From: Tatumella citrea
GTDB lineage: Bacteria > Pseudomonadota > Gammaproteobacteria > Enterobacterales > Enterobacteriaceae
DNA: 64,000 bases
Direction of reading: 5' to 3'
NCBI RefSeq assembly: GCF_002163585.1
Contig: NZ_CP015579.1
Span: 930,001 to 994,000, forward strand
Under the pieces are notes generated by a model. That model saw only the letters and a program-made list of their open reading frames with translations, ran no database searches and was not told where the DNA came from. Numbering within the stretch: the first letter of the stretch is position 1; each line of letters begins with the position of its first letter. Both the position numbers and the translations under genes were made by a program. Of this stretch, positions 30,235 through 39,113 are shown piece after piece.

Positions 30235-30723
30235 ATGAACAGAAACCGATTAATGATTTCTACTGGCGGATTCACCCTGCCGGAACTGATGGTCGTTTTG
30301 CTGATAATTGCTCTGCTGGCAGGTGGTGGCGGGCATTTCTGGCAAGGCTGGCGCGAGCGGCAACAATTGTCAGAAACCGCAACCCGGTTGCATTTTTTTC
30401 TGGCCGGAGTACGTGAATATGCGCACCGTGCCAACCGTGATTTACCTCTCGTAGTTTTATACAAGGACGGTTACTGGTGTATTGACGCCCATCCGTTGCC
30501 TGCAGCAAAAGATTGCAGCCAGGCGGGGAGGTTTGTCTGGCGGTCACTTTATCCTCAGCAGGCTGCTCCGAAAGTCAACGGAGAGCCAGGATTTTATGGT
30601 CGCCGAAGTGTTGCAAGAGCCGGAAGTATTGAGTTCGGGCCATCTGAGCAACGTTGGCGGGCAATCATTTCGGCCCGCGCCAGAATCAGAATTTGCCAGC
30701 CGGAACAGGAGGGATGTCTGTGA
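30235..30723 (+). CDS. ppdA: PpdA, GspH/type IV pseudopilin-like protein
   Basis: A 162-residue prepilin-like protein. After a short basic leader the type IV prepilin peptidase site is STGG/FTLPELM, with Glu at +5 and a hydrophobic helix VVLLIIALLAGGG. The following domain resembles GspH-type minor pseudopilins, with paired cysteines. Minor pseudopilins prime assembly of thin pili or secretion pseudopili in the inner membrane and periplasm; E. coli PpdA is a minor pilin homolog whose system is poorly expressed. First of four overlapping genes (ppdA-ppdB-ygdB-ppdC). The end overlaps ppdB through GTGA. Confidence 0.85.
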   Translation: MNRNRLMISTGGFTLPELMVVLLIIALLAGGGGHFWQGWRERQQLSETATRLHFFLAGVREYAHRANRDLPLVVLYKDGYWCIDAHPLPAAKDCSQAGRFVWRSLYPQQAAPKVNGEPGFYGRRSVARAGSIEFGPSEQRWRAIISARARIRICQPEQEGCL

Positions 30724-31292
30724 ATAAGCAACCCTTGTTACCACTCATGCAAAAGATATCAGCCGGATTCTCGCTGGGAGAAATGTTGTTAGCGATGCTG
30801 TTAAGTAGCCTGATATTTCTTGCCGCCGGGCAGTTTTTTCCACAGTTGTTTCAGCAAAGTCGCCGTTTACAGCAACAGCAGCAGTTGGCTCAGGAAATAC
30901 ACCAGCTGATGCTGATTTTTGAAAAAAGCCTGCGTCGGGCAGGGTACTGCCAACAGGCACCTTGCCGATTGCCTGCGATCACAATAAGTCACGATCAGCA
31001 CTGTCTGATTCTGCAATGGCAGGATCGACGTTATATCTCTGCCGGTCTGTCCGGGGGGATCCACAACGAAAGTTATGGTTACCGGTGGCGGGACGGGCAG
31101 ATAGAGACGCAGAGGAATGTTAACGGGTGTCAGGGCAGTGGCTGGGAGCGGCTAACTGATCCCGCGGTTTTGCAGGTAGATGAACTGACTTTTATGTTAC
31201 AGGCGCCACGGATTGGTATAACTCTGCGGATGTCAGCAGGTCCGCATATCAGCCTGGTGCGTCACCACTGGCTACTGGCAGAAAATCTGTGA
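30720..31292 (+). CDS. ppdB: PpdB, minor pseudopilin
   Basis: About 190 residues. The prepilin motif is KISAG/FSLGEMLLAMLLSSLIFLAAG, followed by a Gln-rich helix and a globular domain with cysteines (AGYCQQAPCRLP). It resembles E. coli PpdB, a PilW-type minor pilin. The start is decided by the ribosome-binding site: AGGAGG (30707-30712) is seven bases before GTG 30720, while ATG 30714 is too close. The GTG overlaps the ppdA stop. It probably works with PpdA, YgdB and PpdC as a minor-pilin priming set. Confidence 0.85.
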   Translation: MNKQPLLPLMQKISAGFSLGEMLLAMLLSSLIFLAAGQFFPQLFQQSRRLQQQQQLAQEIHQLMLIFEKSLRRAGYCQQAPCRLPAITISHDQHCLILQWQDRRYISAGLSGGIHNESYGYRWRDGQIETQRNVNGCQGSGWERLTDPAVLQVDELTFMLQAPRIGITLRMSAGPHISLVRHHWLLAENL

Positions 31293-31720
31293 ATCGCAGA
31301 GGCAGCAGCCCGCTGTTAATGGTCATGGTACTGCTGCTGTCAGGCATCATGTTACTGCATGGCAGCGCCCGGTTACTGGAACAGAGCATGGCAGGGATAG
31401 CAGACGAAACTGCGTATTTGCGGGATTTTTACCAGGCACAATCGGCACTGCAATGGGGACTATTACGTCAGTGGCCGTCAGCCAACGGCTGGCAATGCCA
31501 GTCTCCTGCCACGCAGGACTGGCAAAGTTGCCTGCTCTGGCAAACACCAGAAACAGCGCTGTTACTGGGGATGTCGGCCAGTGGTGAAAAAAGTCTTTGG
31601 CGGCAAGTGGTCGCATCTAAAAACGGCCGCCAGACAGTGGTGGCAGTACCTGCCGGTTGGACCGACCTTTGTCCGTTGCCGGACGAGACATTATGCGCCG
31701 TTTCGCAACCACGGCTTTAG
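31289..31720 (+). CDS. ygdB: YgdB, PilX-like minor pseudopilin component
   Basis: A 143-residue protein starting at a GTG that overlaps the ppdB stop. The N-terminus MNRRGSSPLLMVMVLLLSGIMLLHG is a hydrophobic pilin-type helix but lacks the usual glutamate at +5, as in E. coli YgdB. WPSANGWQC and a Cys pair in the second half (WQSCLLW) match YgdB. Role: presumed part of a minor pseudopilin complex in the inner membrane. It overlaps the ppdC reading frame for most of its last 140 bases. Confidence 0.8.
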   Translation: MNRRGSSPLLMVMVLLLSGIMLLHGSARLLEQSMAGIADETAYLRDFYQAQSALQWGLLRQWPSANGWQCQSPATQDWQSCLLWQTPETALLLGMSASGEKSLWRQVVASKNGRQTVVAVPAGWTDLCPLPDETLCAVSQPRL

Positions 31721-32018
31721 CCTGGCAGAATGCCTGATTGCATTACTTATATTGTCGCTGACCGTTTTACTGTTATCCGGGTATCATCAGCAACTGGTGT
31801 ATGGTTTTCGAATGCGGCAGGCACAGCGCGATGCCAGTTGGGCCGCAACTCAGGTGCTGGCAGGAAAACCACCAACTGGATGGCACAGCGAGCTTAAGCG
31901 GGAAATGACAGAAGATGGCTGCCTGTTGGTGACCGCTAAAGTACAGGGACCATTTAACCGGCATTCCGAACTGGAACAGTGGTTTTGTCCACCGTTTGAC
32001 GGACATCTGCCGGAATAA
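31581..32018 (+). CDS. ppdC: PpdC, minor pseudopilin (start uncertain, possible frameshift)
   Basis: The conserved part is clear: a prepilin site NHG/FSLAECLIALLILSLTVLLLSG, then a short domain with cysteines like E. coli PpdC (107 aa). In this frame, however, the nearest ATG, GTG or TTG is a GTG pair at 31581/31584, giving a leader of over 40 residues, far longer than normal. An ATG at 31693 lies one frame off and would give the short leader MRRFATT if one base were added near 31711. Thus either an unusual start is used, or there is a one-base deletion or sequencing error. Membership of the pilin family is firm; the N-terminus is not. Confidence 0.7.
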   Translation: MVKKVFGGKWSHLKTAARQWWQYLPVGPTFVRCRTRHYAPFRNHGFSLAECLIALLILSLTVLLLSGYHQQLVYGFRMRQAQRDASWAATQVLAGKPPTGWHSELKREMTEDGCLLVTAKVQGPFNRHSELEQWFCPPFDGHLPE

Positions 32019-32093
32019 CTACTCTAAGGCTTGCAACCCATGGATGAGAAGGTAGAGTGACGGGCATAGCCGGCAGCAGTTTCAGGAGAAAAT

Positions 32094-35000
32094 ATGTTCA
32101 GCGTTTATCATTCCAATCATCTGGATATTCTGAAGGATCTGACTGCTCATATTATTAAAGTGCAGCCGCTGGATGATCCCTTTGCCAGTGAAGTGGTGCT
32201 GGTGCAAAGCCCTGGTATGGCACAGTGGTTGCAGATGTCCCTGGCAGAGAAGTTTAGTATCGCGGCGAATATCGAATTCCCGCTGCCTGCCACCTTTATC
32301 TGGCAGATGTTTGTCCGGGTATTACCAGATATCCCGCAGCAAAGTGCCTTTAATAAAAGTGCGATGAGCTGGAAGCTGATGACGCTGCTGCCCGAAATGC
32401 TGGATCGTGATGATTTTCTGCCTTTGCGTCATTACCTGACTGACGATGCGGATAAACGTAAGCTATTTCAGCTTAGCAGCCGTATTGCCGACTTGTTTGA
32501 CCAGTATCTGGTCTACCGCCCCGACTGGCTGAATTTATGGGAACAGCATCAGCTGGCTGAGGGGCCTGGTGAGGCTCAACTCTGGCAGGCGCCGTTATGG
32601 CGGGCATTGGTGGAATACACAGCAGAGCTGGGACAGCCTGAATGGCACCGTGCCAACCTCTATTCGCGGTTTATTCAGGCTCTGGAACAGAGCACTACTC
32701 CCCCTCCGGGACTTCCTCCCCGGGTGTTTATCTGTGGTATATCGGCATTACCACCGGTCTATCTGCAGGCTTTACAGGCCCTGGGCCGACACATTGATAT
32801 CCATTTGCTGTTTACCAATCCTTGTCGTGATTACTGGGGGGATATCCGCGATTCGGCATTTCTCGCCAGACTGCAAAACCGTCAGCGCAGGCTTCTTAAT
32901 TCCACGCAGCAGCGGGCGATGTTCCGTCAGCCACAGCAGGCTGAATCTCTGTTTACCCCGGAAGGGGAGCAGCAGCTGACTCAGCCGTTACTCGCGTCCT
33001 GGGGAAAACTGGGGCGCGATAATCTCTATTTACTGGCACAGATGGATGCGCTGGATAATGAAATAGATGCTTTTGCTGAACCCGGTCACGACACTCTGCT
33101 GCACAGCCTGCAACAGGACATTCTTAGCCTTGAAGATCATGCGGTCACCGGGCTGACGATAGAACAATTTAGTCACAGTTTTAGCAAGCGCCTTCTGGCA
33201 GAAGGTGACGATTCGTTCTCATTACATGCCTGCCATAGCCCGCAGCGGGAAACTGAAGTATTGCAGGATTATCTGCTCGGGTTAATGGAGGCAGATCCTG
33301 AACTGAAGCCGCGCGATATTATTGTGATGGTCGCTGACATCGATAGCTACTCACCATTTATCCAGTCAGTGTTCGCCGGTGCTGATCGACAGCGTCATAT
33401 CCCGTTTGCCATTTCAGACCGCCGTGCCAGCTATGCTCATCCGGTCATTCAGGCATTTCTGCAGTTGTTATCACTGCCTGACAGTCGTTTTACCCCGGAA
33501 GATGTACTGGCATTACTGGAAGTTCCGGCACTGGCTGCCAGATTCGCAATCAATGAGCAGGGATTAACCACATTACGGCACTGGGTAGATGAGTCTGGTG
33601 TCCGCTGGGGGCTTGATGACAGCAGTGTCAGTGAGCTTTCTCTGCCGGTGACCGGGCAGCATACCTGGCAATTTGGTCTGCAGCGGATGTTGCTGGGTTA
33701 TGCCCTGGACAGTGACCAGGGGGACTGGCAGGGCATTTTACCTTACGATGAAGCAGCCGGGCTGATGGCTGAGCTCGCGGGTCAGCTGGCAGAACTACTC
33801 AGTTGCCTGACCGAGTGGCGGCAGCGTTTAAAGCAGAGTCTGACCCTGACTGAATGGCAGCCTTGTTGTCGTGAAATGATTACCACTTTTTTTGCAGGAG
33901 ATGCAGACAGTGAAGCCGCGCTGGCAATTATTGATGAGCAGTGGCGACAACTGACTGAGCAGGGTATTGAAGCCCGTTATCCGGCCGAAATTCCGGTCAC
34001 AATATTGCGTGATGAACTGAGTTCGAAACTGGATCAACAGCGGATCAGCCAGCGTTTTCTGGCCGGGCAGGTAAACTTTTGTACCCTGATGCCAATGCGC
34101 TCGATACCCTTTAAAGTGGTTTGCCTGTTAGGAATGAATGACGGGGTATATCCACGGACCCTGACTCCTTCAGGATTTGATCTGATGCAACAATCCCCAC
34201 GGCGTGGAGATCGCAGCCGCCGTGATGATGACCGTTACCTGTTTCTTGAAGCGCTGGTCTCTGCACGTGACCGGCTGTATATCAGCTACATTGGCCGTAG
34301 TATTCAGGACAACAGAGAACGTCTGCCGTCGGTTCTGGTCAGCGAGCTGTGTGAATACATTGCACAGAGTTTTTGCCTGCCGGGAGATGAATCACTGAAT
34401 GTTGATGACAGTGCCCGGCGGGTCTCGGAGCATCTGGTACATCATCATAGTCGTACCCCGTTTGCTGAACAGAATTATATTCCGCAGAGTGCCGGGCAAA
34501 GTTTTGCCAGTGAATGGCTACCCTCGGCACTCGGGCAGGGGGAGGCAATGCCTGACTTCGCTCAGCCACTGGACGATTATCAGTGCCAGGAAATCACCCT
34601 GAATCAGTTATTAAGCTTCTGGCGGCATCCTGTCCGGGCCTGGTTTACGGAGCGGTTGGGAGTCCGGTTTGTCGATCAACAAGAAGATTTACCTGATACC
34701 GAACCTTTCGAACTGGATAATCTGCAACGTTACCAACTGAACCATCAGTTACTGAATACACTGATTTTCGGTCAGGACAGTGAACTATTTTTCCGCCGTC
34801 AACGGCTGGCGGGACATCTTCCCTACGGTGCATTCGGCGCCATATTGCGTGACAAACAGCTGGCAGAAATGCAGGAAATTTCCGATCAGGTTCAGGGGCA
34901 ACTTGGGGAAACCCGGAGTCTGGAAGTAGATCTGGAATTGTCGGTACGGCTGACTGGCTGGCTGACCGGCGTTCAGCAGGATGGCATTTTACGCTGGCGC

Positions 35001-35465
35001 CCCGGAGAACTGAATCTTAGTGATGGCTTGCTGTTATGGATAGAGCATATGGTGTATTGCGCGCTTGGCGGCCAGGGGATCAGCCGGATGTATGGGCGTA
35101 AGAACAGCTGCTGGCGTTTTTTACCGCTGCCTCAGATACAGGCAACAGAGCAACTCGAACGTCTGATAGCCGGTTTTAAGCAGGGGATGAATCAGCCACT
35201 GTTACTGCTCAAGGGCTGTGGTGGCAGCTGGCTGAAAGCCAGCCTGGGGAACGATAATCAGTTGTTGAAGGATGAAGATACTCAGCGTAAAGCACTGCAA
35301 AAACTGACCGATGCCTGGAATGGTAATTTTCTGGTGCCCGGTGAAGGAAGCGATCCGTTCCTGAAACGACTGTCCCGTGAGACCGATCCGCTGATGATTA
35401 CGGAAATATGCACTGCGGCTGAGTTGTGGTATCTGCCGGTGATTTTAGCCCATGTCGCAGAATAA
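32094..35465 (+). CDS. recC: Exodeoxyribonuclease V subunit RecC
   Basis: A 1123-residue subunit, the same length class as E. coli RecC (1122 aa). It starts MFSVYHSNHLDILKDLT with VQSPGMAQWLQMSLAE and contains inactivated helicase-like and nuclease-like folds. RecC splits the DNA duplex with its pin and recognises Chi. Other conserved segments are FMxMRSIPFKVVCLLGMNDGVYPR-type (seen as MPMRSIPFKVVCL), RSIQDNRERLPSVLVSEL and SFWRHPVRAWFTERLG. Start: ATG with AGGAG. In E. coli ptrA lies between recC and recB; here recB follows after 42 bp. Confidence 0.97.
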   Translation: MFSVYHSNHLDILKDLTAHIIKVQPLDDPFASEVVLVQSPGMAQWLQMSLAEKFSIAANIEFPLPATFIWQMFVRVLPDIPQQSAFNKSAMSWKLMTLLPEMLDRDDFLPLRHYLTDDADKRKLFQLSSRIADLFDQYLVYRPDWLNLWEQHQLAEGPGEAQLWQAPLWRALVEYTAELGQPEWHRANLYSRFIQALEQSTTPPPGLPPRVFICGISALPPVYLQALQALGRHIDIHLLFTNPCRDYWGDIRDSAFLARLQNRQRRLLNSTQQRAMFRQPQQAESLFTPEGEQQLTQPLLASWGKLGRDNLYLLAQMDALDNEIDAFAEPGHDTLLHSLQQDILSLEDHAVTGLTIEQFSHSFSKRLLAEGDDSFSLHACHSPQRETEVLQDYLLGLMEADPELKPRDIIVMVADIDSYSPFIQSVFAGADRQRHIPFAISDRRASYAHPVIQAFLQLLSLPDSRFTPEDVLALLEVPALAARFAINEQGLTTLRHWVDESGVRWGLDDSSVSELSLPVTGQHTWQFGLQRMLLGYALDSDQGDWQGILPYDEAAGLMAELAGQLAELLSCLTEWRQRLKQSLTLTEWQPCCREMITTFFAGDADSEAALAIIDEQWRQLTEQGIEARYPAEIPVTILRDELSSKLDQQRISQRFLAGQVNFCTLMPMRSIPFKVVCLLGMNDGVYPRTLTPSGFDLMQQSPRRGDRSRRDDDRYLFLEALVSARDRLYISYIGRSIQDNRERLPSVLVSELCEYIAQSFCLPGDESLNVDDSARRVSEHLVHHHSRTPFAEQNYIPQSAGQSFASEWLPSALGQGEAMPDFAQPLDDYQCQEITLNQLLSFWRHPVRAWFTERLGVRFVDQQEDLPDTEPFELDNLQRYQLNHQLLNTLIFGQDSELFFRRQRLAGHLPYGAFGAILRDKQLAEMQEISDQVQGQLGETRSLEVDLELSVRLTGWLTGVQQDGILRWRPGELNLSDGLLLWIEHMVYCALGGQGISRMYGRKNSCWRFLPLPQIQATEQLERLIAGFKQGMNQPLLLLKGCGGSWLKASLGNDNQLLKDEDTQRKALQKLTDAWNGNFLVPGEGSDPFLKRLSRETDPLMITEICTAAELWYLPVILAHVAE

Positions 35466-35507
35466 GCCGGCGATGTCGGGACTGATGATATTAACAATGA
35501 GTAACTG

Positions 35508-38500
35508 ATGATGAGCTTGCAACAGGCTGAAACACTGGACCCGTTACTTTTGCCTTTACAGGGCCAGAGGCTGATTGAAGCCTCTGCCGGCACTGGTAAA
35601 ACTTATACCATTGGTATTCTGTATCTGCGTTTGTTACTGGGGTTGGGCGGTGAACAAGCCTACAGCCGCCCGTTATCCGTTGAAGAGATACTGGTGGTGA
35701 CGTTTACCGAAGCCGCAACCGCAGAACTACGCGGGCGTATCCGTGACAATATTCATGGTTTACGAATTGCCTGTATCCGGGCCGTTGAAGGGCAGCGCCA
35801 TGAGGCAGAGCTTTCAGGTGGTTCAGACCCAGCCCCGGCTAAACAGGACAGCGCCTGGCAGCCTCTGTTACAGCAGATTACTGATTTACCGGCAGCCGCC
35901 GGGTTATTGCTGGCCGCTGAGCGGCAAATGGATGAAGCATCAATATTCACTATTCATGGTTTTTGCCAGCGGATGCTGAATATGAATGCTTTTGAATCCG
36001 GAATGTTATTTGAGCAACAACTGGTTGAGAACCAGCAGCAATTACTGAGCCAGGGTGCAGCAGATTTCTGGCGTCGTTACTGTTACCCGTTGTCCGGGGA
36101 CACTGCCCGGGCTGTGTTGGAGAACTTTAGCGGGCCAGAACATTTGCTGGCCTCTCTGTTGCCATGGTTACAGGGTGAAATGCCGGAGATTAAATCCCCG
36201 GTCGATGAAGATCAGAGCCTCGAACAACGCCATCAGCAGAACATGCAGCGAATCAGCGAACTGAAACAGGCCTGGTCTGCCGCATCTGCGGATATCCGGG
36301 AACTGGTTGAGCTGTCTGATGTGGATAAACGCAGCTACAGTAAAAAGAATTTACCAGTCTGGCTGGAAAAGCTGGATGTGTGGGCCGCGGATACCGGGAG
36401 CAGCTATCAGTTTCCTAAAGAACTCGGGCGTTTTGCCCAAAGTATACTGACCGAAAAAACCAAAAAGGGTCAGGCTCCACAGCATCCGGTATTTACGCAA
36501 ATTGAACTCTTTTTGCAGCACCCGGTAACTCTTTATGATTGTCTGGTCAGCCACGCATTGCGCGAAATTCGCCTCTCTGTAATTCAGCAAAAGCGCCAAC
36601 AGGCATTATTGAGTTTTGATGATCTGCTCAGTCGGCTGGATTATGCGTTGCAGCATGAGGCCGGACCGGCGCTGGCTGAATCTATACGCCAGCGTTATCC
36701 GGTGGCAATGATTGATGAATTTCAGGATACCGACCCCTTACAGTACCGCATATTTAACGCTCTGTATGGCGGGCAGGCGCAGAATGCTATGTTGCTGATT
36801 GGCGATCCGAAACAGGCTATCTATGCATTTCGTGGTGCAGATATTTTTACCTATATCTCTGCCAGAAAAGAAGTCAGTGCTCACTACACGTTAGGCACCA
36901 ACTGGCGTTCGTCACCGGCAATGGTTGCCGGAGTTAACCGGCTGTTCTCCGGCACGGAAAATCCTTTTATTTTCAGTGATATTCCTTTTCAGCCGGTAGC
37001 TTCCAGTGAGCGCAACCAGACTCTCAGCCTGCAGTTGCATGGCGAGGTTCAGCCAGCAATGCGCTTCTGGCTGGCTCCCGGCGAAGGCATGGGGGTAAGT
37101 GAGTACCAGCAAATCATGGCGAAGCAGGCGGCAAATGATATTGCCCGCTGGCTCACTGCCGGGCAGCAGGGAAAAGCCTGTTTTATTGACAGTAAACAGC
37201 AGGAAAGGCCGGTGACCGCTGCGGATATTACGGTGCTGGTACGCAGCAGCCGGGAAGCCGGAATTATCAGAGATGCTTTACAGCTCAAAGGGATTGCGTC
37301 GGTCTATCTTTCCAGCCGCGACAGTGTCTGGCTGACCACCGAAGCCCGGGAATTATTATGGATTTTACAGGCGATATTAGCCCCGGAGCAGGAGCGTACT
37401 TTACGTACCGCGCTGGCAACCTCAATCATTGGTACTGATGCTGCAACACTTGAACAAATAACTCAGGACAGTACGCGTTGGGATGAAGTTACTGATCAGT
37501 TTGCCGGGTGGCAGCAGTTGTGGCGCCAGTCGGGAATATTACCAATGTTGCGCGAACTGATGATTCAACAGTGCCTGGCAGAAAATTTGCTGGCCAGCGA
37601 TGGCGGGGAGCGACGGCTGACTGACATCATGCATCTTGGTGAATTACTACAGGAGGCCTCTGTACAACTGGACAGCCCCCACGCGCTGGTACGTTATCTT
37701 AGCCGGCAGATTTTACACCCGGATATCAATGCCAGCAGCCAGCAGTTACGACTTGAAAGCGATCGACATCTGGTACAGATAGTCACTATTCATAAATCGA
37801 AAGGACTGGAGTATCCGCTGGTGTGGTTACCTTTTGCGGCCAGTTGGCGACAGGCGGAAGCGGCGCTCTACCATGATCGGGAGAGTTATTTGGCAGTGCT
37901 TGATTTGCAACAGCAGGAGCAAAGCCTTGAACTTGCCGAAGAGGAGCGACTGGCCGAGGATTTAAGGCTGCTCTATGTTGCATTAACCCGGTCGGTCTGG
38001 CATTGCAGCATTGGTCTTGCTCCTCTGTTTCGTGGAAACCGCAAAGCTCAGGGGGAGACTGATATCCATAACAGTGCGATTGGTTATCTGTTACAGCAGG
38101 GCCAGCCGGCTACGGCGGAACAGTTACGTCAGCACTTACTTACGCTCCAGGATGACAATATCGGTGTGGTTATGGCAGATAACGCCGAAGTCAGCAACTG
38201 GCATGACCCCGGAGTTTCAGGTCAGCCACTGGCCAGCCGACATCTAACCAGATCACTCAATGATTTCTGGCGGGTCACCAGTTATTCAGGTCTGCAACGA
38301 CATGGCAGTTCGCGTTTGCTGGATATCATGCCGGGATTTGATATTGATGCTGTCGGGGAGCAACAGGACGAACAACCATTGCAGCTGACAGCTCATCACT
38401 TTCCACGCGGCGCAGGGCCAGGGACATTTCTGCACAGCCTGTTTGAGCAACTTGAATTCAGTGAGCCGGTACCTGAGCAGTGGCTGGCTGAACAGGTGGC

Positions 38501-39113
38501 GGCGCACGGCTATCCGGATCACTGGGTTCCGGTATTACAGCAGTGGCTGAGTACTCTGCTCGGCACGCCGTTGATGGCCGACGGATTATCATTATCTGCA
38601 TTGTTGCCACAGGACCGGCTGGTGGAAATGGAGTTTTATCTGCCGATAGATCAATTACTTCAGCCGCAGGCGTTAGATAGTCTGATGAGAAGTTTCGATG
38701 ATTTGTCAGGCCGGGCTCCGGCAGTGGATTTCTTTCAGGTGAAGGGGATGCTGAAAGGATTTATTGACCTGGTCTTTCGCTGGCAGGGCAAATACTACCT
38801 GCTGGATTATAAATCAAACTGGCTGGGGGCCGACAGCAGTGCCTATACTCCGCAGGCAATGGAACAGGCAATGATTGATCATCGTTATGATATGCAATAT
38901 CAGCTTTACAGCCTGGCGTTGCACCGCTATCTGAGACACCGGATTGACGGTTATCAGTACCAACAACACTTTGGTGGCGTTTTCTATCTGTTCCTTAGAG
39001 GGATGGGAGGTGAACAACCGGAAAATGGAGTGTTCTTTACCCGCCCGGAGGAAGACTTTATCCGGCAGTTGGACAACCTGTTCGCCGGGAATGAGGGAAT
39101 TGCTGATGTCTGA
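35508..39113 (+). CDS. recB: Exodeoxyribonuclease V subunit RecB
   Basis: A 1201-residue helicase-nuclease (E. coli 1180 aa). The SF1A helicase has Walker A SAGTGKTYT (Lys31), VTFTEAATAELRGRIR, MIDEFQDTDP (Walker B), IGDPKQAIYAFRGAD, TNWRSSPAMV, TIHKSKGLEYPLVWLP and LLYVALTRS. The C-terminal nuclease domain keeps the catalytic Asp1087, Asp1100 and Lys1102 (FIDLVF; LDYKSNW). RecB unwinds 3'-5' and degrades both strands until Chi, then loads RecA. Two tandem ATGs (35508, 35511) are possible starts; the ribosome-binding site is weak. It overlaps recD by eight bases. Confidence 0.97.
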   Translation: MMSLQQAETLDPLLLPLQGQRLIEASAGTGKTYTIGILYLRLLLGLGGEQAYSRPLSVEEILVVTFTEAATAELRGRIRDNIHGLRIACIRAVEGQRHEAELSGGSDPAPAKQDSAWQPLLQQITDLPAAAGLLLAAERQMDEASIFTIHGFCQRMLNMNAFESGMLFEQQLVENQQQLLSQGAADFWRRYCYPLSGDTARAVLENFSGPEHLLASLLPWLQGEMPEIKSPVDEDQSLEQRHQQNMQRISELKQAWSAASADIRELVELSDVDKRSYSKKNLPVWLEKLDVWAADTGSSYQFPKELGRFAQSILTEKTKKGQAPQHPVFTQIELFLQHPVTLYDCLVSHALREIRLSVIQQKRQQALLSFDDLLSRLDYALQHEAGPALAESIRQRYPVAMIDEFQDTDPLQYRIFNALYGGQAQNAMLLIGDPKQAIYAFRGADIFTYISARKEVSAHYTLGTNWRSSPAMVAGVNRLFSGTENPFIFSDIPFQPVASSERNQTLSLQLHGEVQPAMRFWLAPGEGMGVSEYQQIMAKQAANDIARWLTAGQQGKACFIDSKQQERPVTAADITVLVRSSREAGIIRDALQLKGIASVYLSSRDSVWLTTEARELLWILQAILAPEQERTLRTALATSIIGTDAATLEQITQDSTRWDEVTDQFAGWQQLWRQSGILPMLRELMIQQCLAENLLASDGGERRLTDIMHLGELLQEASVQLDSPHALVRYLSRQILHPDINASSQQLRLESDRHLVQIVTIHKSKGLEYPLVWLPFAASWRQAEAALYHDRESYLAVLDLQQQEQSLELAEEERLAEDLRLLYVALTRSVWHCSIGLAPLFRGNRKAQGETDIHNSAIGYLLQQGQPATAEQLRQHLLTLQDDNIGVVMADNAEVSNWHDPGVSGQPLASRHLTRSLNDFWRVTSYSGLQRHGSSRLLDIMPGFDIDAVGEQQDEQPLQLTAHHFPRGAGPGTFLHSLFEQLEFSEPVPEQWLAEQVAAHGYPDHWVPVLQQWLSTLLGTPLMADGLSLSALLPQDRLVEMEFYLPIDQLLQPQALDSLMRSFDDLSGRAPAVDFFQVKGMLKGFIDLVFRWQGKYYLLDYKSNWLGADSSAYTPQAMEQAMIDHRYDMQYQLYSLALHRYLRHRIDGYQYQQHFGGVFYLFLRGMGGEQPENGVFFTRPEEDFIRQLDNLFAGNEGIADV

